Shown here one piece after another: positions 7,542 to 15,163 of a stretch of 21,688 nt of DNA (the stretch's first letter is position 1; each line of letters opens with the position of its first letter). The notes beneath the pieces were generated by a model. That model saw nothing but the letters and a program-made list of their open reading frames with translations. It was not told the origin of the DNA and made no database searches. The translations under genes and the position numbers were made by a program. Origin of the DNA: Candidatus Poseidoniaceae archaeon (GTDB lineage Archaea; Thermoplasmatota; Poseidoniia; Poseidoniales; Poseidoniaceae); the NCBI GenBank assembly GCA_029250345.1, contig JAQXFL010000036.1, positions 1-21,688 of the forward strand. Direction: 5' to 3'.

Positions 7542-8786
7542 ATGGAGATAACGTATCTGGTAGCATCCTTCGCTCTTGGCGGTGGATTCTGTTATGGTTT
7601 GTGGTATATTTACACCCGGAAAGACATCACTGTTTCTGTGCGTCAGGGTATGAATCCAGAGGGTCTTCGCTACGGAACAAGAGCTCCCGGTTTCGGAAAT
7701 GCAAAGAAAGAAATTGACCGCAAACTCGCCATTGTTGAAAACCGCCGTCGTCGCCAAGAAACAATCTCAAGCCGTCTTGCGCTTGAAGAAGCAGAGCGTT
7801 TGGCACGTGAGCAACTCTATCAAACACGGGCACAACAGGAAGCAGAGCGTCAGCAAATCGCTGAAGATGCTCGTCAAGCCGCCCTTGAAGAATCTCGATT
7901 GGCGAACGAAGCCGCTCAAAAAATCCGTGATGAAGAAGATGAGGCCCGCCGTCGAGAACAAGAAGAGGCCCGTCTTGCAGCAGAACGTGAGTTGAAGCGT
8001 CAAGAGGACCTCCTGGCTTCTGAAGAGGCTCGTCTCGCAGAGATTGCAAATGCTCAACAGGAACAAGTTGCATCAAACAACGCCAATTCTAAAGCCATCA
8101 AGGAACTTCAGGCCCGCCTTGAGCGCGAAGGAGCAAAATCATCCGACGTCCAAGTTTCATTGATGTGGAACAATTACAACGATCTCGATCTACACATCGT
8201 GTGCCCATCTGGCGAACGTATTCACGGAGGAAACAAAATTTCGGCTTGCGGTGGCGAACTGGATGTTGACGCTAACGTACGAGCAGAAACTCGTAAGCCT
8301 GTAGAAAACGTATTTTGGCCTGAGGGGACAGCTCCTGGCGGTCAATATCACGTTTATGTCCACTATTACAAGAAGCACAAGAAGCGTCGTTCGAAAGACC
8401 CAACAAAGTTCCAAATCATGGTGAATAACGGTGGCGAAACAACCGAGTTCTCTGCTGAGTTGAGCGCCGGCGACCCAATCATGCAGGTTTGTTCCTTTGA
8501 TGTCTCTTCCCAAGCAGAAAGAGAACGAATCAAGCGCGAACTTGAATCAGAACTTGAATCACTCACAAATCGTTTTGCCTCTGCTGCTGTGGACGGTAGT
8601 GCCCTCTTGTCAGTTGAGGAACTCGCCTCTGCAACCGGTATGTCTGTTGAAGAAGCTGAAGTTATTCACAAGCAGGCAGACAAAGACGGTGATGGTGCAG
8701 TTTCTCTTGACGAATACCTAGCAGCTGTGAACAGCCTTCCAAACGCTCCGGATTTGGAATCGCTATCGAACAGTGATTCCGACTGA
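7542..8786 (+). CDS. Membrane-anchored coiled-coil protein with YfaP/DUF2135-like domain and EF-hand
   Basis: A 414-residue mosaic. Residues 4-25 are a hydrophobic anchor. About 58-195 is a highly charged Ala/Arg/Glu/Gln-rich coiled coil. About 203-325 resembles the YfaP/DUF2135 beta domain (VSLMWNNYNDLDLHIVCPSGERI, then GGELDVDAN and PVENVFWPEGTAPGGQYHVYVHYY). A second short helical region follows, and then a canonical EF-hand calcium loop, DKDGDGAVSLDE at 380-391, preceded by a degenerate first hand. An in-frame GTG at 7539 directly precedes the ATG used here; the choice changes one residue. No clear ribosome binding site is seen. It stands alone between divergent and convergent neighbours. 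A calcium-responsive membrane or surface-associated scaffold is a reasonable guess from the domains, but no function is established. Confidence 0.85.
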   Translation: MEITYLVASFALGGGFCYGLWYIYTRKDITVSVRQGMNPEGLRYGTRAPGFGNAKKEIDRKLAIVENRRRRQETISSRLALEEAERLAREQLYQTRAQQEAERQQIAEDARQAALEESRLANEAAQKIRDEEDEARRREQEEARLAAERELKRQEDLLASEEARLAEIANAQQEQVASNNANSKAIKELQARLEREGAKSSDVQVSLMWNNYNDLDLHIVCPSGERIHGGNKISACGGELDVDANVRAETRKPVENVFWPEGTAPGGQYHVYVHYYKKHKKRRSKDPTKFQIMVNNGGETTEFSAELSAGDPIMQVCSFDVSSQAERERIKRELESELESLTNRFASAAVDGSALLSVEELASATGMSVEEAEVIHKQADKDGDGAVSLDEYLAAVNSLPNAPDLESLSNSDSD

Positions 8787-8817
8787 AACACTCCATCAAT
8801 GTGAAGTGATTGTTGAT

Positions 8818-8841
8818 ACCTTGCCATGGTGGGCACAAGGT
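8818..8841. terminator. Possible bidirectional terminator hairpin
   Basis: ACCTTG (8818-8823) and CAAGGT (8836-8841) form a 6-bp stem with further CC/GG pairing inside the loop, followed on the + strand by TTTCTC. It lies in the 60-base gap between two convergent genes, the EF-hand protein and purP, which is where a shared terminator would be expected. The short stem and weak T run make this tentative. Confidence 0.3.
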
Positions 8842-8846
8842 TTCTC

Positions 8847-9959
8847 TCAAGAGAGAATGTCAATGAGGCAATCGTTTTCGCTTGCTTTGCGGATGGATCG
8901 GGCAATGCGTCGACCGGTAGACATTCTTTCTTCATTGATGTCTGAATACGGAGAGCCTCCAACGAAGGGGTTTGAACCGGCTACGATTCGTGCGCTAATT
9001 TCGAACACTTTGAACTCAAGAGCATCGGTGACAATGGTCTCAAGGCAGAACGGCCCAATCATGCCACGGCTTCCTTCTTCAAGTTCGAACGACTCTGCGA
9101 CGGTACCTTCTGCCATCTCGAATGCACGAGGAAGGAGTGATTCTCGGATGACCACAGGTTGGTTGCCTGTAACTACAAACGACGGTTCAAGTTCCATCTC
9201 ACGCAAATCACGCAGTGATCCGAGTTTGTAGAACTCATCGACGTTTGATTCGTCTCTTCTGTCCATTGAAAGCAATTCGAGGCGTCCTAGGTTCGTCCCA
9301 GCACGACTACCTTTCCCTTGGACTTGGAATCCATCGGTTGCAGTAGGGTCGAAAAAGAAGTGAAGATAGTATCTGCAACCTAGGACGTACTCTTGAATCG
9401 TAAACTCTTCTTCGATGTCGACGTTTCTGCGGAAGTCTCGGTAATTCCTGGCGATAAAGTATCCACGGCCACCTTTAGCGCCTGCATACTTCACGATGAC
9501 AGGGCCGTCGATGTCGTGAGGGTCTTCGAGAACTTTTGGCATTGTACATCCGCCGGCTTCAAGCCACTGGCGTTGACGTTCCCTGCTGCTTTCCCAGTGC
9601 AAGATTCCTCTGTTACCAAAAGTTGGAACTTGAAGCTCACGGAAATTCGAAGAACCAAGGTACTCCACCAACGAGCCGTGTGGAATGATGACGACATTAC
9701 GTTCTCGGAACCATTCGGCGTGGTCGAGCATTTCTCTGTAGTTTTCCAGCATTAACCATTCGTCAGGTTCTGCGCCAGGGAATGCCTTGTAAAATCGCCT
9801 GCGGTTTTCACCAACTGCAATTCCCAGTGTGCGGAAACCTTCCTTTCGGGCTCCATGCAAGATTTGCAACGATGAGTGTGATGCAACGACACCAATGGTG
9901 ATGTTGTCACGGTCGTAGTCTGCGAGCCATCCCGCCAGTGTATCCGAATCTACGCCCAT
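8847..9959 (-). CDS. purP: PurP, formate-dependent FAICAR synthetase
   Basis: 5-formaminoimidazole-4-carboxamide ribotide synthetase: it formylates AICAR with formate and ATP in archaeal purine biosynthesis, replacing the folate-dependent PurH transformylase. The 370-residue protein has an ATP-grasp fold. Recognisable segments are IGVVASHSSLQILHGA at 22-37, the ATP-binding VIVKYAGAKGGRGYFIA at 154-170, EFTIQEYVLGCRYYLHFFF at 185-203, and the C-terminal block EISARIVAGSNPFVGGSPYSD at about 320-340, all typical of PurP. The start at 9959 has no Shine-Dalgarno sequence; a weak AT-rich element (9981-9986) sits about 25 bases upstream, fitting a leaderless message. No other purine gene is in the window. 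Confidence 0.95.
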   Translation of the reverse strand: MGVDSDTLAGWLADYDRDNITIGVVASHSSLQILHGARKEGFRTLGIAVGENRRRFYKAFPGAEPDEWLMLENYREMLDHAEWFRERNVVIIPHGSLVEYLGSSNFRELQVPTFGNRGILHWESSRERQRQWLEAGGCTMPKVLEDPHDIDGPVIVKYAGAKGGRGYFIARNYRDFRRNVDIEEEFTIQEYVLGCRYYLHFFFDPTATDGFQVQGKGSRAGTNLGRLELLSMDRRDESNVDEFYKLGSLRDLREMELEPSFVVTGNQPVVIRESLLPRAFEMAEGTVAESFELEEGSRGMIGPFCLETIVTDALEFKVFEISARIVAGSNPFVGGSPYSDINEERMSTGRRIARSIRKASENDCLIDILS

Positions 9960-10107
9960 GTCGAGGGGTCAAGTATGTGTGATATGAGTGTTCTCATGGG
10001 TTTCTATTGTAGGGCAATCTTTTCGCTTTTACAAAACGGCTTCATTTTACTCAAATCGGCTATTCGCTTGCAAAAGAAAGACAAACCCTCTGCTCAAATC
10101 GTTCGAT

Positions 10108-10464
10108 ATGGCATGGATTCAATTTACATTACGCATTCTTCTTTCTGGCGGAATAATTGTGGGTGTCAGCGAGGTAGCGAAGAAAAATGAATTGCTTGGA
10201 GCACTTCTTGCATCCTTGCCGTTGCTTTCCATAGCGGCTCTTCTATGGTTGTATCACGACACGGGTGATACGGAAAAAATTGCCATTTTCAGCAAAGACA
10301 TTTTTTGGCTTGTTTTGCCTTCTTTGCTGTTTTTTGTATCTTTACCACTTCTCTTGCGCAAGGGTCTTGACTTTTGGCCTTCGTTTTGCATTGCGTTAAC
10401 GCTGACTGTTGTCGCATATTGGGTTGGTCTTCGCATCTTCTCTGGCGGAGAAGCTTCGTCATGA
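10108..10464 (+). CDS. Small membrane protein, DUF3147-like
   Basis: An 118-residue protein with about four hydrophobic segments. The sequence pattern MAWIQFTLRILLSGGIIVGVSEVAKK, then LLGALLASLPLLSIAALLWLY, then FWLVLPSLLFFVSLPLLLRKG, fits DUF3147, a family of small integral membrane proteins without an assigned function. The frame is open back to 9988, but the extra 40 residues are not hydrophobic or conserved in character, so the ATG at 10108 is preferred; the 148 bases upstream (9960-10107) then form an intergenic region with the purP and DUF3147 promoters and no other recognisable gene. It ends 62 bases before tryptophan dioxygenase. Confidence 0.75.
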   Translation: MAWIQFTLRILLSGGIIVGVSEVAKKNELLGALLASLPLLSIAALLWLYHDTGDTEKIAIFSKDIFWLVLPSLLFFVSLPLLLRKGLDFWPSFCIALTLTVVAYWVGLRIFSGGEASS

Positions 10465-10526
10465 GGAGGAGTAGATTCGACCAAATTGGAGTGAAGACTT
10501 CAAGGGCTTGACTCCTATCCTACACC

Positions 10527-11627
10527 ATGGCCGAAGGCGCACCATCTCATCGCATGACTTACGGAGGCTATCTTCAATTGAATGAGTTGCTCTCTTTGCA
10601 AGATGGACCCGAGGGATACAGTCCCGCTCCTTCGAACGATGAACAACATTTCATTGTGGTCCATCAAGCGTTTGAGTTATGGTTCAAATTGATTCTTCGG
10701 GAATTGAAAGAAACTCACCTCTTGCTTAATCAGGAGCACGTCCCCGAAGAAATCTTGCCACAAATGGTCCATCATCTCGATCGAGTCACCGAAATCTTCC
10801 GCTTACTTTCCAACCAATGGAAAGTGATGGAGACACTTACTCCTCAAGATTTCCTTGCTTTCCGTGATAAACTTGGGACCTCATCTGGATTTGAATCGTG
10901 GCAAATGCGAGAACTCGAAGTCTTGCTGGGTCTTGACAATTCACAACGTATGGGTGGCATGGATCCTCTGTTGCACATGAAGAAATTAGCTCAAGAAGGA
11001 AAAGTAACTGCTCAAGTTCTGTCCGACTTTGAAGCAACATCAAATCAACCGTCGTTGCGCGAAGCACTCTCTGCTTGGCTTGCTCGGACACCAATAAACG
11101 GCTCACTTGCTGGCTCAAAAGGTGACGCCGGTGTACTCACTGCGTTTGTGGACCAGCATTTGGAAGCCATGAAGTCTCACGGAGAGGAAGTCATAGCACA
11201 CATCGTGGCTATTGGCCACGGAGAAGAAGCACCGGTTCGTGCTCGAATAGAGGCATCAACAGAACAGGCCGAACACTTCTTGCGGCCGGACGGCGTAGTA
11301 TCCCGTTCGAGAGCGGGTCTTTTGTTCATCGAGTCTTACCGTGAATTACCTTTGCTTTCGTGGCCTCGAAAACTCATTGACTCTTTTGTGGGGCTTGAAC
11401 AATCGATGATCTTGTTCCGTTCCGCTCATGCTCGAATGGTTGAGCGAATGATTGGGCGGCGTATGGGTACAGGCGGTTCAAGCGGTGTGGATTACCTCGA
11501 TGCTACGACAAAGTACAGGGTATTCGTTGATTTGTGGGCTGTACGCACTTTACTCGTGAAGAGAGATGCGCTACCAGATGTCAAACAAGCCGCATTCTAC
11601 GGCTTTGCTGCACGAAACGAAGATTAG
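10527..11627 (+). CDS. kynA: Tryptophan 2,3-dioxygenase
   Basis: Heme enzyme that opens the indole ring of L-tryptophan with O2 to N-formylkynurenine, the first step of the kynurenine pathway. Evidence: MTYGGYLQLNELLSLQ at about 10-25, FIVVHQAFELWFKLILREL at 42-60 (His46 is the active-site histidine), METLTPQDFLAFRDKLGTSSGFESWQMRELE at 101-131, given here by its key residues Phe112-Arg113 and Ser120-Gly121-Phe122, and HARMVERMIG at 301-310, where His301 is the expected heme ligand. GTGGSSG follows at 314-320. The usual SGFQSxxFR is SGFESWQMR here. At 366 residues it is longer than typical bacterial enzymes (about 280-300). No other kynurenine gene is nearby. The last four bases overlap the end of convergent rpoK. 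Family distribution suggests ancient acquisition from bacteria, which is inference. Confidence 0.94.
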   Translation: MAEGAPSHRMTYGGYLQLNELLSLQDGPEGYSPAPSNDEQHFIVVHQAFELWFKLILRELKETHLLLNQEHVPEEILPQMVHHLDRVTEIFRLLSNQWKVMETLTPQDFLAFRDKLGTSSGFESWQMRELEVLLGLDNSQRMGGMDPLLHMKKLAQEGKVTAQVLSDFEATSNQPSLREALSAWLARTPINGSLAGSKGDAGVLTAFVDQHLEAMKSHGEEVIAHIVAIGHGEEAPVRARIEASTEQAEHFLRPDGVVSRSRAGLLFIESYRELPLLSWPRKLIDSFVGLEQSMILFRSAHARMVERMIGRRMGTGGSSGVDYLDATTKYRVFVDLWAVRTLLVKRDALPDVKQAAFYGFAARNED

Positions 11628-11634
11628 TCTTCGT
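11617..11634. other. Perfect inverted repeat over the two convergent stop codons
   Basis: ACGAAGA (11617-11623), loop TTAG (11624-11627), TCTTCGT (11628-11634). The loop is exactly the overlapping stop codons of tryptophan dioxygenase (TAG, + strand) and rpoK (TAA, - strand), and both proteins end in Glu-Asp, which generates the symmetry. It could act as a shared 3'-end hairpin for both messages, or be an accident of the two matching C-termini. Confidence 0.4.
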
Positions 11635-11878
11635 GAGGATCGATATCGATTGGTATGAGTTCGTGTTCGTACTCATACAATGCAATCTTGAGTGGGTCGA
11701 GAACGAAGCGTACCGATGCTTCTTCAAGACCGTAGAGGGAAATAAGTTCTTCTCTGAATGCGTCACGTAGGACTTCTTCGTTTGCGTAAAGCGGAGCGCC
11801 CATTCCGATTTGGAGTGCGCGTGCACCGATAATTCGAGCTCTTTCAAATCGTGTGTGGAGTCGTGCTGGCTTAACCAT
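11624..11878 (-). CDS. rpoK: DNA-directed RNA polymerase subunit K (Rpo6)
   Basis: The archaeal homologue of eukaryotic Rpb6 and bacterial omega, a small assembly and stability subunit of RNA polymerase. The diagnostic core is TRFERARIIGARALQIGMGAPLY at about residues 9-31 (given by FERARIIGARALQ), and the end has the usual acidic/proline pattern, KIALYEYEHELIPIDI. Length is 84 residues. The frame extends three codons further to a GTG at 11887, but the ATG at 11878 has an AAGTGAT element 5 bases before it and gives the family N-terminus. There is no adjacent RNA polymerase or ribosomal gene. It lies downstream of the thioredoxin-like gene on the same strand with a 79-base gap. Confidence 0.93.
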   Translation of the reverse strand: MVKPARLHTRFERARIIGARALQIGMGAPLYANEEVLRDAFREELISLYGLEEASVRFVLDPLKIALYEYEHELIPIDIDPHED

Positions 11879-11957
11879 GAGAATCACTTACGGGAACACC
11901 CGCAGTTTGGCGACCTGCCTACTCTTCTTGAATCTACCCCAAGGTTCAATCGAAGAA

Positions 11958-12860
11958 TTACTCCTCTTCCACGGCGCTCGGGGCTTGTTTTGATATTGAC
12001 CATCGCATGTACATTGCAGGTAGAAGAGATGCGATCAGAAGCACGGTCCAAACCGCTGCTTGAGTGCCAGGTGAGACACCATCTGTATTTGTTTCAAAAC
12101 CGGTTGTATTGCCATCGTAAACATCCATTCCACCGGTAGGATTTTGAGAATCAGTCACCAAACGGTATACGCCGGTTTTTTCGAGAAGAACAACGACTTT
12201 CCCTCCGTCCTCACTTGTCATGGCCGAGATATTAGCAAAGCCATCTGTGGCATTGAATTGCATCATTCCTGTTGCCAATGTTGGATGCGTTCTGTTCCTG
12301 GTGGGGTGGGGTGCTGCTTCAGTCATCCAAACGCTGACTGAAGTCCCACGTGATGCGGTCCATGAGAGGTTGCCGCTACTGAGCGATACATTGTTCAAAC
12401 CGCTGAAGTTCGATTCACGGAGGCTTAATGCGTTTGACAATTCTAAGCCTTGGCTTGAACCGGTCAGCAGGCCTTGTCCATCAATGACGATGCTTGGAAT
12501 GAAAAGAAGTCGATGTTCATATTCAAAACGCAATTTTGAGGCGCTAAGGAACGATTCATCGACAACCGATGGGTGATGTTGGAGAACAAATGTGTCGCTT
12601 CTGTTCAGCATATCCATCTCATTTTCAATCAACTCGCAAGGTTCGCACCAATCCGCACCGTAATATTCGACCAGATGCACAACACGTTCGGCATCACACG
12701 GGTCGGAAGAATTCACGCATGCAGCATCAAAAATCATGACGTCAAAAAGTCCTGCAGATTCGTCATCAACGGCGGACGAAGAGGTTGTTGAAGGTATTTG
12801 GGTTGCCATTATCAATGCAATGAGCAGCATTGAGTAAAGGTGCAAGCGAGTTCTCGACAC
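11958..12860 (-). CDS. Secreted, membrane-anchored thioredoxin-like protein
   Basis: A 300-residue protein with an N-terminal signal segment (about 9-27, basic residues before it), a thioredoxin-like domain with YYGADWCEPC at about 66-75 (the CxxC redox pair Cys72/Cys75) and a following IPSIV at 121-125 whose proline fits the cis-Pro of thioredoxins. An Asn/Ser/Thr-rich region with many N-x-S/T sequons follows, then a C-terminal hydrophobic helix about 268-284 and an acidic tail. It thus faces outward, anchored at the C-terminus. The start is a GTG at 12860; an ATG at 12830 would cut the basic n-region. It is divergent from heme A synthase with only 12 bases between starts. An outside thioredoxin next to ctaA/ctaB suggests a role in disulfide reduction or copper/heme delivery to cytochrome oxidase, which is context inference. 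Confidence 0.8.
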   Translation of the reverse strand: MSRTRLHLYSMLLIALIMATQIPSTTSSSAVDDESAGLFDVMIFDAACVNSSDPCDAERVVHLVEYYGADWCEPCELIENEMDMLNRSDTFVLQHHPSVVDESFLSASKLRFEYEHRLLFIPSIVIDGQGLLTGSSQGLELSNALSLRESNFSGLNNVSLSSGNLSWTASRGTSVSVWMTEAAPHPTRNRTHPTLATGMMQFNATDGFANISAMTSEDGGKVVVLLEKTGVYRLVTDSQNPTGGMDVYDGNTTGFETNTDGVSPGTQAAVWTVLLIASLLPAMYMRWSISKQAPSAVEEE

Positions 12861-12872
12861 AGTTATGGGTGC

Positions 12873-13973
12873 ATGAATGTGTTCAAAAGGGGTCTGCTCT
12901 CACCGTTACACATGGGGCAGGCGTGGTGGCGACGACCGTCGACTCTTCCTTTGATTCTCCTCGGGATGGCGTTATGCATCATTATTGCAGGCGGCACGAT
13001 TCGGATTAACGATGCGGGCGAGTCGTGTCCCGATTGGCCTCAGTGCTTTGGCACATGGGGATTTGATGTCTCCCCTGATGAACAAGGCGCTTACTGGGAT
13101 GAGAATCCTGACGAGATTGATTCTCGTGGGGCCGACCATCGTTACACAACGTTTGAAATTTTTTCGGAATGGTTCCATCGAATGCTTGTAGGTGTCATCG
13201 CTGTACCGGTTTTGTTGAACGCTGTCCTCGCCTATCGAATGATTGAAACTTACGGGAAAACAGTGTTCAGAACAACCATCTTATCGGGCATACTCCTCAT
13301 TGTTCAAGCCCTTGTCGGAGCTCTAACGGTCTCGTTTGACAACGTAGATTGGTCCGTGGCATTGCATCTTTCTCTGGCAAGTATTTTTACTTCGACTTTC
13401 ATATTCCAACACTTTGCGATGCGCCGAGAAGAGCAGTCTGGATGGGACATCTTTTCGATGAATCCAGAATTCGTCGCTGCCAATAAAACTCGAGTTGATT
13501 CGATGGTTGGCGCAGTCTTTACACTGCTCATACTTGGCGCATGGGTCTCTTCAACTGCGGGTGGACAATACAACCAGGGTTGTTCGGTTGGGTTCCCTAA
13601 TGGCTGGCCGAAGTGTAATGGATCTCTCCTGCCATCTCTTGACGGACCAGGAGTCATCATCCAGATGATTCACAGGTTCGGTGCAGTACTGGTAGGTCTC
13701 GTTTTGGTATCCGGCTCTGCCCGACTTCGCCTTGATTCTCGAAAATACGAAGTGACGCCTGCGATCGGTCGAATAACCGACCTTGTAGCCGGTCTATGGA
13801 TTCTCAACGTCCTCGTTGGTGGATCCTACATCGTACTTGCCGACACGGAACAGTTCCCTGAGTCGGTCTCATTGCTGCATCTCGTGTTCGGTGTATGCTG
13901 TTTCTTGGTTGCCGTCTCTGCCTCGTTCTTCATGCGACTTTCGAGTGGCTCCTCGTCACATGAGGAGGAATGA
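12873..13973 (+). CDS. ctaA: Heme A synthase (COX15/CtaA family)
   Basis: Oxidises the C8 methyl of heme O to the formyl group of heme A, used by aa3-type oxidases. The 366-residue protein has eight hydrophobic segments in two pseudo-repeats, as in the family. Each half carries an HRxxG histidine (EWFHRMLVG; QMIHRFGAVLVG) and a later histidine (SVALHLSLASIF; SLLHLVFGVC). Loop cysteine pairs are ESCPDWPQC in the first half and GCSVGFPNGWPKC in the second, matching the paired loop cysteines of Bacillus-type CtaA. GGTIRINDAGESCPDWPQC is the characteristic N-terminal loop. The frame is open from a GTG at 12840, but the ATG at 12873 avoids overlap with the divergent gene; 12912 is also possible. 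It overlaps ctaB by 4 bases (ATGA). Confidence 0.93.
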   Translation: MNVFKRGLLSPLHMGQAWWRRPSTLPLILLGMALCIIIAGGTIRINDAGESCPDWPQCFGTWGFDVSPDEQGAYWDENPDEIDSRGADHRYTTFEIFSEWFHRMLVGVIAVPVLLNAVLAYRMIETYGKTVFRTTILSGILLIVQALVGALTVSFDNVDWSVALHLSLASIFTSTFIFQHFAMRREEQSGWDIFSMNPEFVAANKTRVDSMVGAVFTLLILGAWVSSTAGGQYNQGCSVGFPNGWPKCNGSLLPSLDGPGVIIQMIHRFGAVLVGLVLVSGSARLRLDSRKYEVTPAIGRITDLVAGLWILNVLVGGSYIVLADTEQFPESVSLLHLVFGVCCFLVAVSASFFMRLSSGSSSHEEE

Positions 13974-14992
13974 ATGTGGGCGAGCAACCTGTTGAGGACT
14001 CTTCGCCTCACCCGGGATGGCCCAAAGTCTTCATGCGATTGATGAAACTTCGAGTCATCGTTTTGCTCCAAGTAACGGCCGTTTGTGCAATATTGGTACA
14101 TGACTTGCTTGCCCGACACGGACTTTTGGATGTCCAACGCTCCTGGACAGAAACTGCGTACACTGTGGCTTTGACCGTCGTTGCTGGTACATTATCTGCT
14201 GGAGGTTCCAATTCAATCAACATGTGGTACGATGCAGATATTGACCCACACATGCGCCGTACGAAGAACAGGCCTGTACCTCAAGGACACATTTCTGCCC
14301 GTGGCGCACTTGTGTTTGGTCTACTGATTGCTATACTCGGCTCCTCGATGTTTTTCCTCGTACATTGGAAGGCGGCCTTTTGGTCGTTTTTCTCAGTCGC
14401 CTTCTATGTCCTCATTTATTCCATGTGGTTGAAACGTCGGACACCGCAAAACATTGTGATAGGCGGGATTGCTGGTGCAACTCCACCTTTAATTGGTTGG
14501 GCTGCGGCTGCATCTTCATCCATTGACTCTATGAATCCGTTTGATCTTGGTTCGCCTATTCCATGGGTGTTTTTTATGCTCATTTTCCTATGGACCCCTC
14601 CTCATTTTTGGGCACTTGCACTGTACCGTTCAGGTGAATACGGCAAGGTAAACATCCCTATGCTGAACGAAGTGAAGGGACCTGAGCGAACGGTATTGGA
14701 ATCGAAAGTTTACTGTGTACTTCTTCTACTTCTCGGACTTGTTCCAATTTTTTGGCCGGAAAGCGGCTTACCGCTGCTCTGGGCATTTTTAGCCGGTGGC
14801 CTCACAATCTGGTATGCGAAATCCGTTTGGGACATTGACCCATTGGAAGAACTTGATGAGAATGGGAGAATGCCTAAAGCTGCCAAATCCTTCTTCCGCT
14901 CGTTGTACTATCTTGGTTGGATGCATGTCGCTCTCGTGGCAGTATGCATCGTCCCTCCTCCATGGCTCGGATTCTTGGGTCCATTGGCCTGA
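13970..14992 (+). CDS. ctaB: Heme O synthase (protoheme IX farnesyltransferase)
   Basis: A UbiA-family membrane prenyltransferase that attaches farnesyl to heme B to form heme O, the substrate for CtaA. The first Asp-rich motif is NMWYDADIDPHMRRTKNRPVP at about residues 83-103 (key residues Asn83, Asp87, Asp91, Arg-Thr-Lys-Asn-Arg-Pro), and the second-loop motif is WTPPHFWALALYRSGEYGKVNIPML, diagnostic of CyoE/CtaB. About nine hydrophobic segments; 340 residues. The start codon overlaps the ctaA stop (ATGA), but GAGGAGG lies only one base before it. The in-frame GTG at 13976 has better spacing to that site, so the true start may be two codons later. Together with ctaA it makes the complete heme B to heme A route. 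Confidence 0.94.
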   Translation: MNVGEQPVEDSSPHPGWPKVFMRLMKLRVIVLLQVTAVCAILVHDLLARHGLLDVQRSWTETAYTVALTVVAGTLSAGGSNSINMWYDADIDPHMRRTKNRPVPQGHISARGALVFGLLIAILGSSMFFLVHWKAAFWSFFSVAFYVLIYSMWLKRRTPQNIVIGGIAGATPPLIGWAAAASSSIDSMNPFDLGSPIPWVFFMLIFLWTPPHFWALALYRSGEYGKVNIPMLNEVKGPERTVLESKVYCVLLLLLGLVPIFWPESGLPLLWAFLAGGLTIWYAKSVWDIDPLEELDENGRMPKAAKSFFRSLYYLGWMHVALVAVCIVPPPWLGFLGPLA

Positions 14993-15020
14993 GTGATGCG
15001 TTTTTGGAATCAATCGGAGT

Positions 15021-15060
15021 GCGGTGTCCACCGTCATGTTCATGACTGCTTCGACGGTCG
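15021..15060 (+). repeat. Cluster of nested inverted repeats before tRNA-Ser
   Basis: Within the 78-base gap between ctaB and the tRNA are three overlapping dyads: CGGTG-TC-CACCG (15022-15033), TCATG-TT-CATGA (15034-15045) and ACCGTC (15030-15035) with GACGGT (15053-15058). They could form alternative hairpins at the 3' end of the ctaB message or be part of the tRNA promoter. A T5 run at 15001-15005 upstream may end ctaB transcription. Confidence 0.4.
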
Positions 15061-15070
15061 CCGAGTTACT

Positions 15071-15157
15071 GCGGCAGTCGCATAGCCTGGCCATTGCGCT
15101 GGATTGCTAATCCAGTGGTGTCTCACCTCGGGAGTTCGAATCTCCCCTGCCGCGCCA
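15071..15157 (+). tRNA. tRNA-Ser (anticodon GCU), CCA encoded
   Basis: A complete class II tRNA by eye. Acceptor arms GCGGCAG (15071-15077) and CTGCCGC (15147-15153), discriminator G, then encoded CCA at 15155-15157. D stem GCA/TGC; anticodon stem CTGGA/TCCAG with loop TTGCTAA, anticodon GCT reading AGC/AGT serine codons. A long variable arm GGTG-TCT-CACC is typical of tRNA-Ser, and the T arm is GGGAG-TTCGAAT-CTCCC. No intron is present. It ends 6 bases before the convergent stop of the large surface protein. Confidence 0.95.
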
Positions 15158-15163
15158 CATTCG

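Noticed and set aside
7627..8076. 149-codon open frame on the - strand
   Set aside because: It is antisense to the coiled-coil part of the EF-hand protein; its Leu/His/Gln-rich composition comes from the repeated Glu/Arg/Ala codons on the other strand.
8773..9231. 152-codon open frame on the + strand after the EF-hand protein
   Set aside because: It runs antisense to purP, whose motifs are unmistakable, and shows no protein-like pattern.
9988..10107. 40-residue N-terminal extension of the DUF3147-like protein
   Set aside because: The extension has no hydrophobic segment and no family likeness; the internal ATG at 10108 gives the normal family length.
11891..11902. CGGG-AACA-CCCG dyad upstream of rpoK
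   Set aside because: A 4-bp stem is too short to support a regulatory or terminator call.
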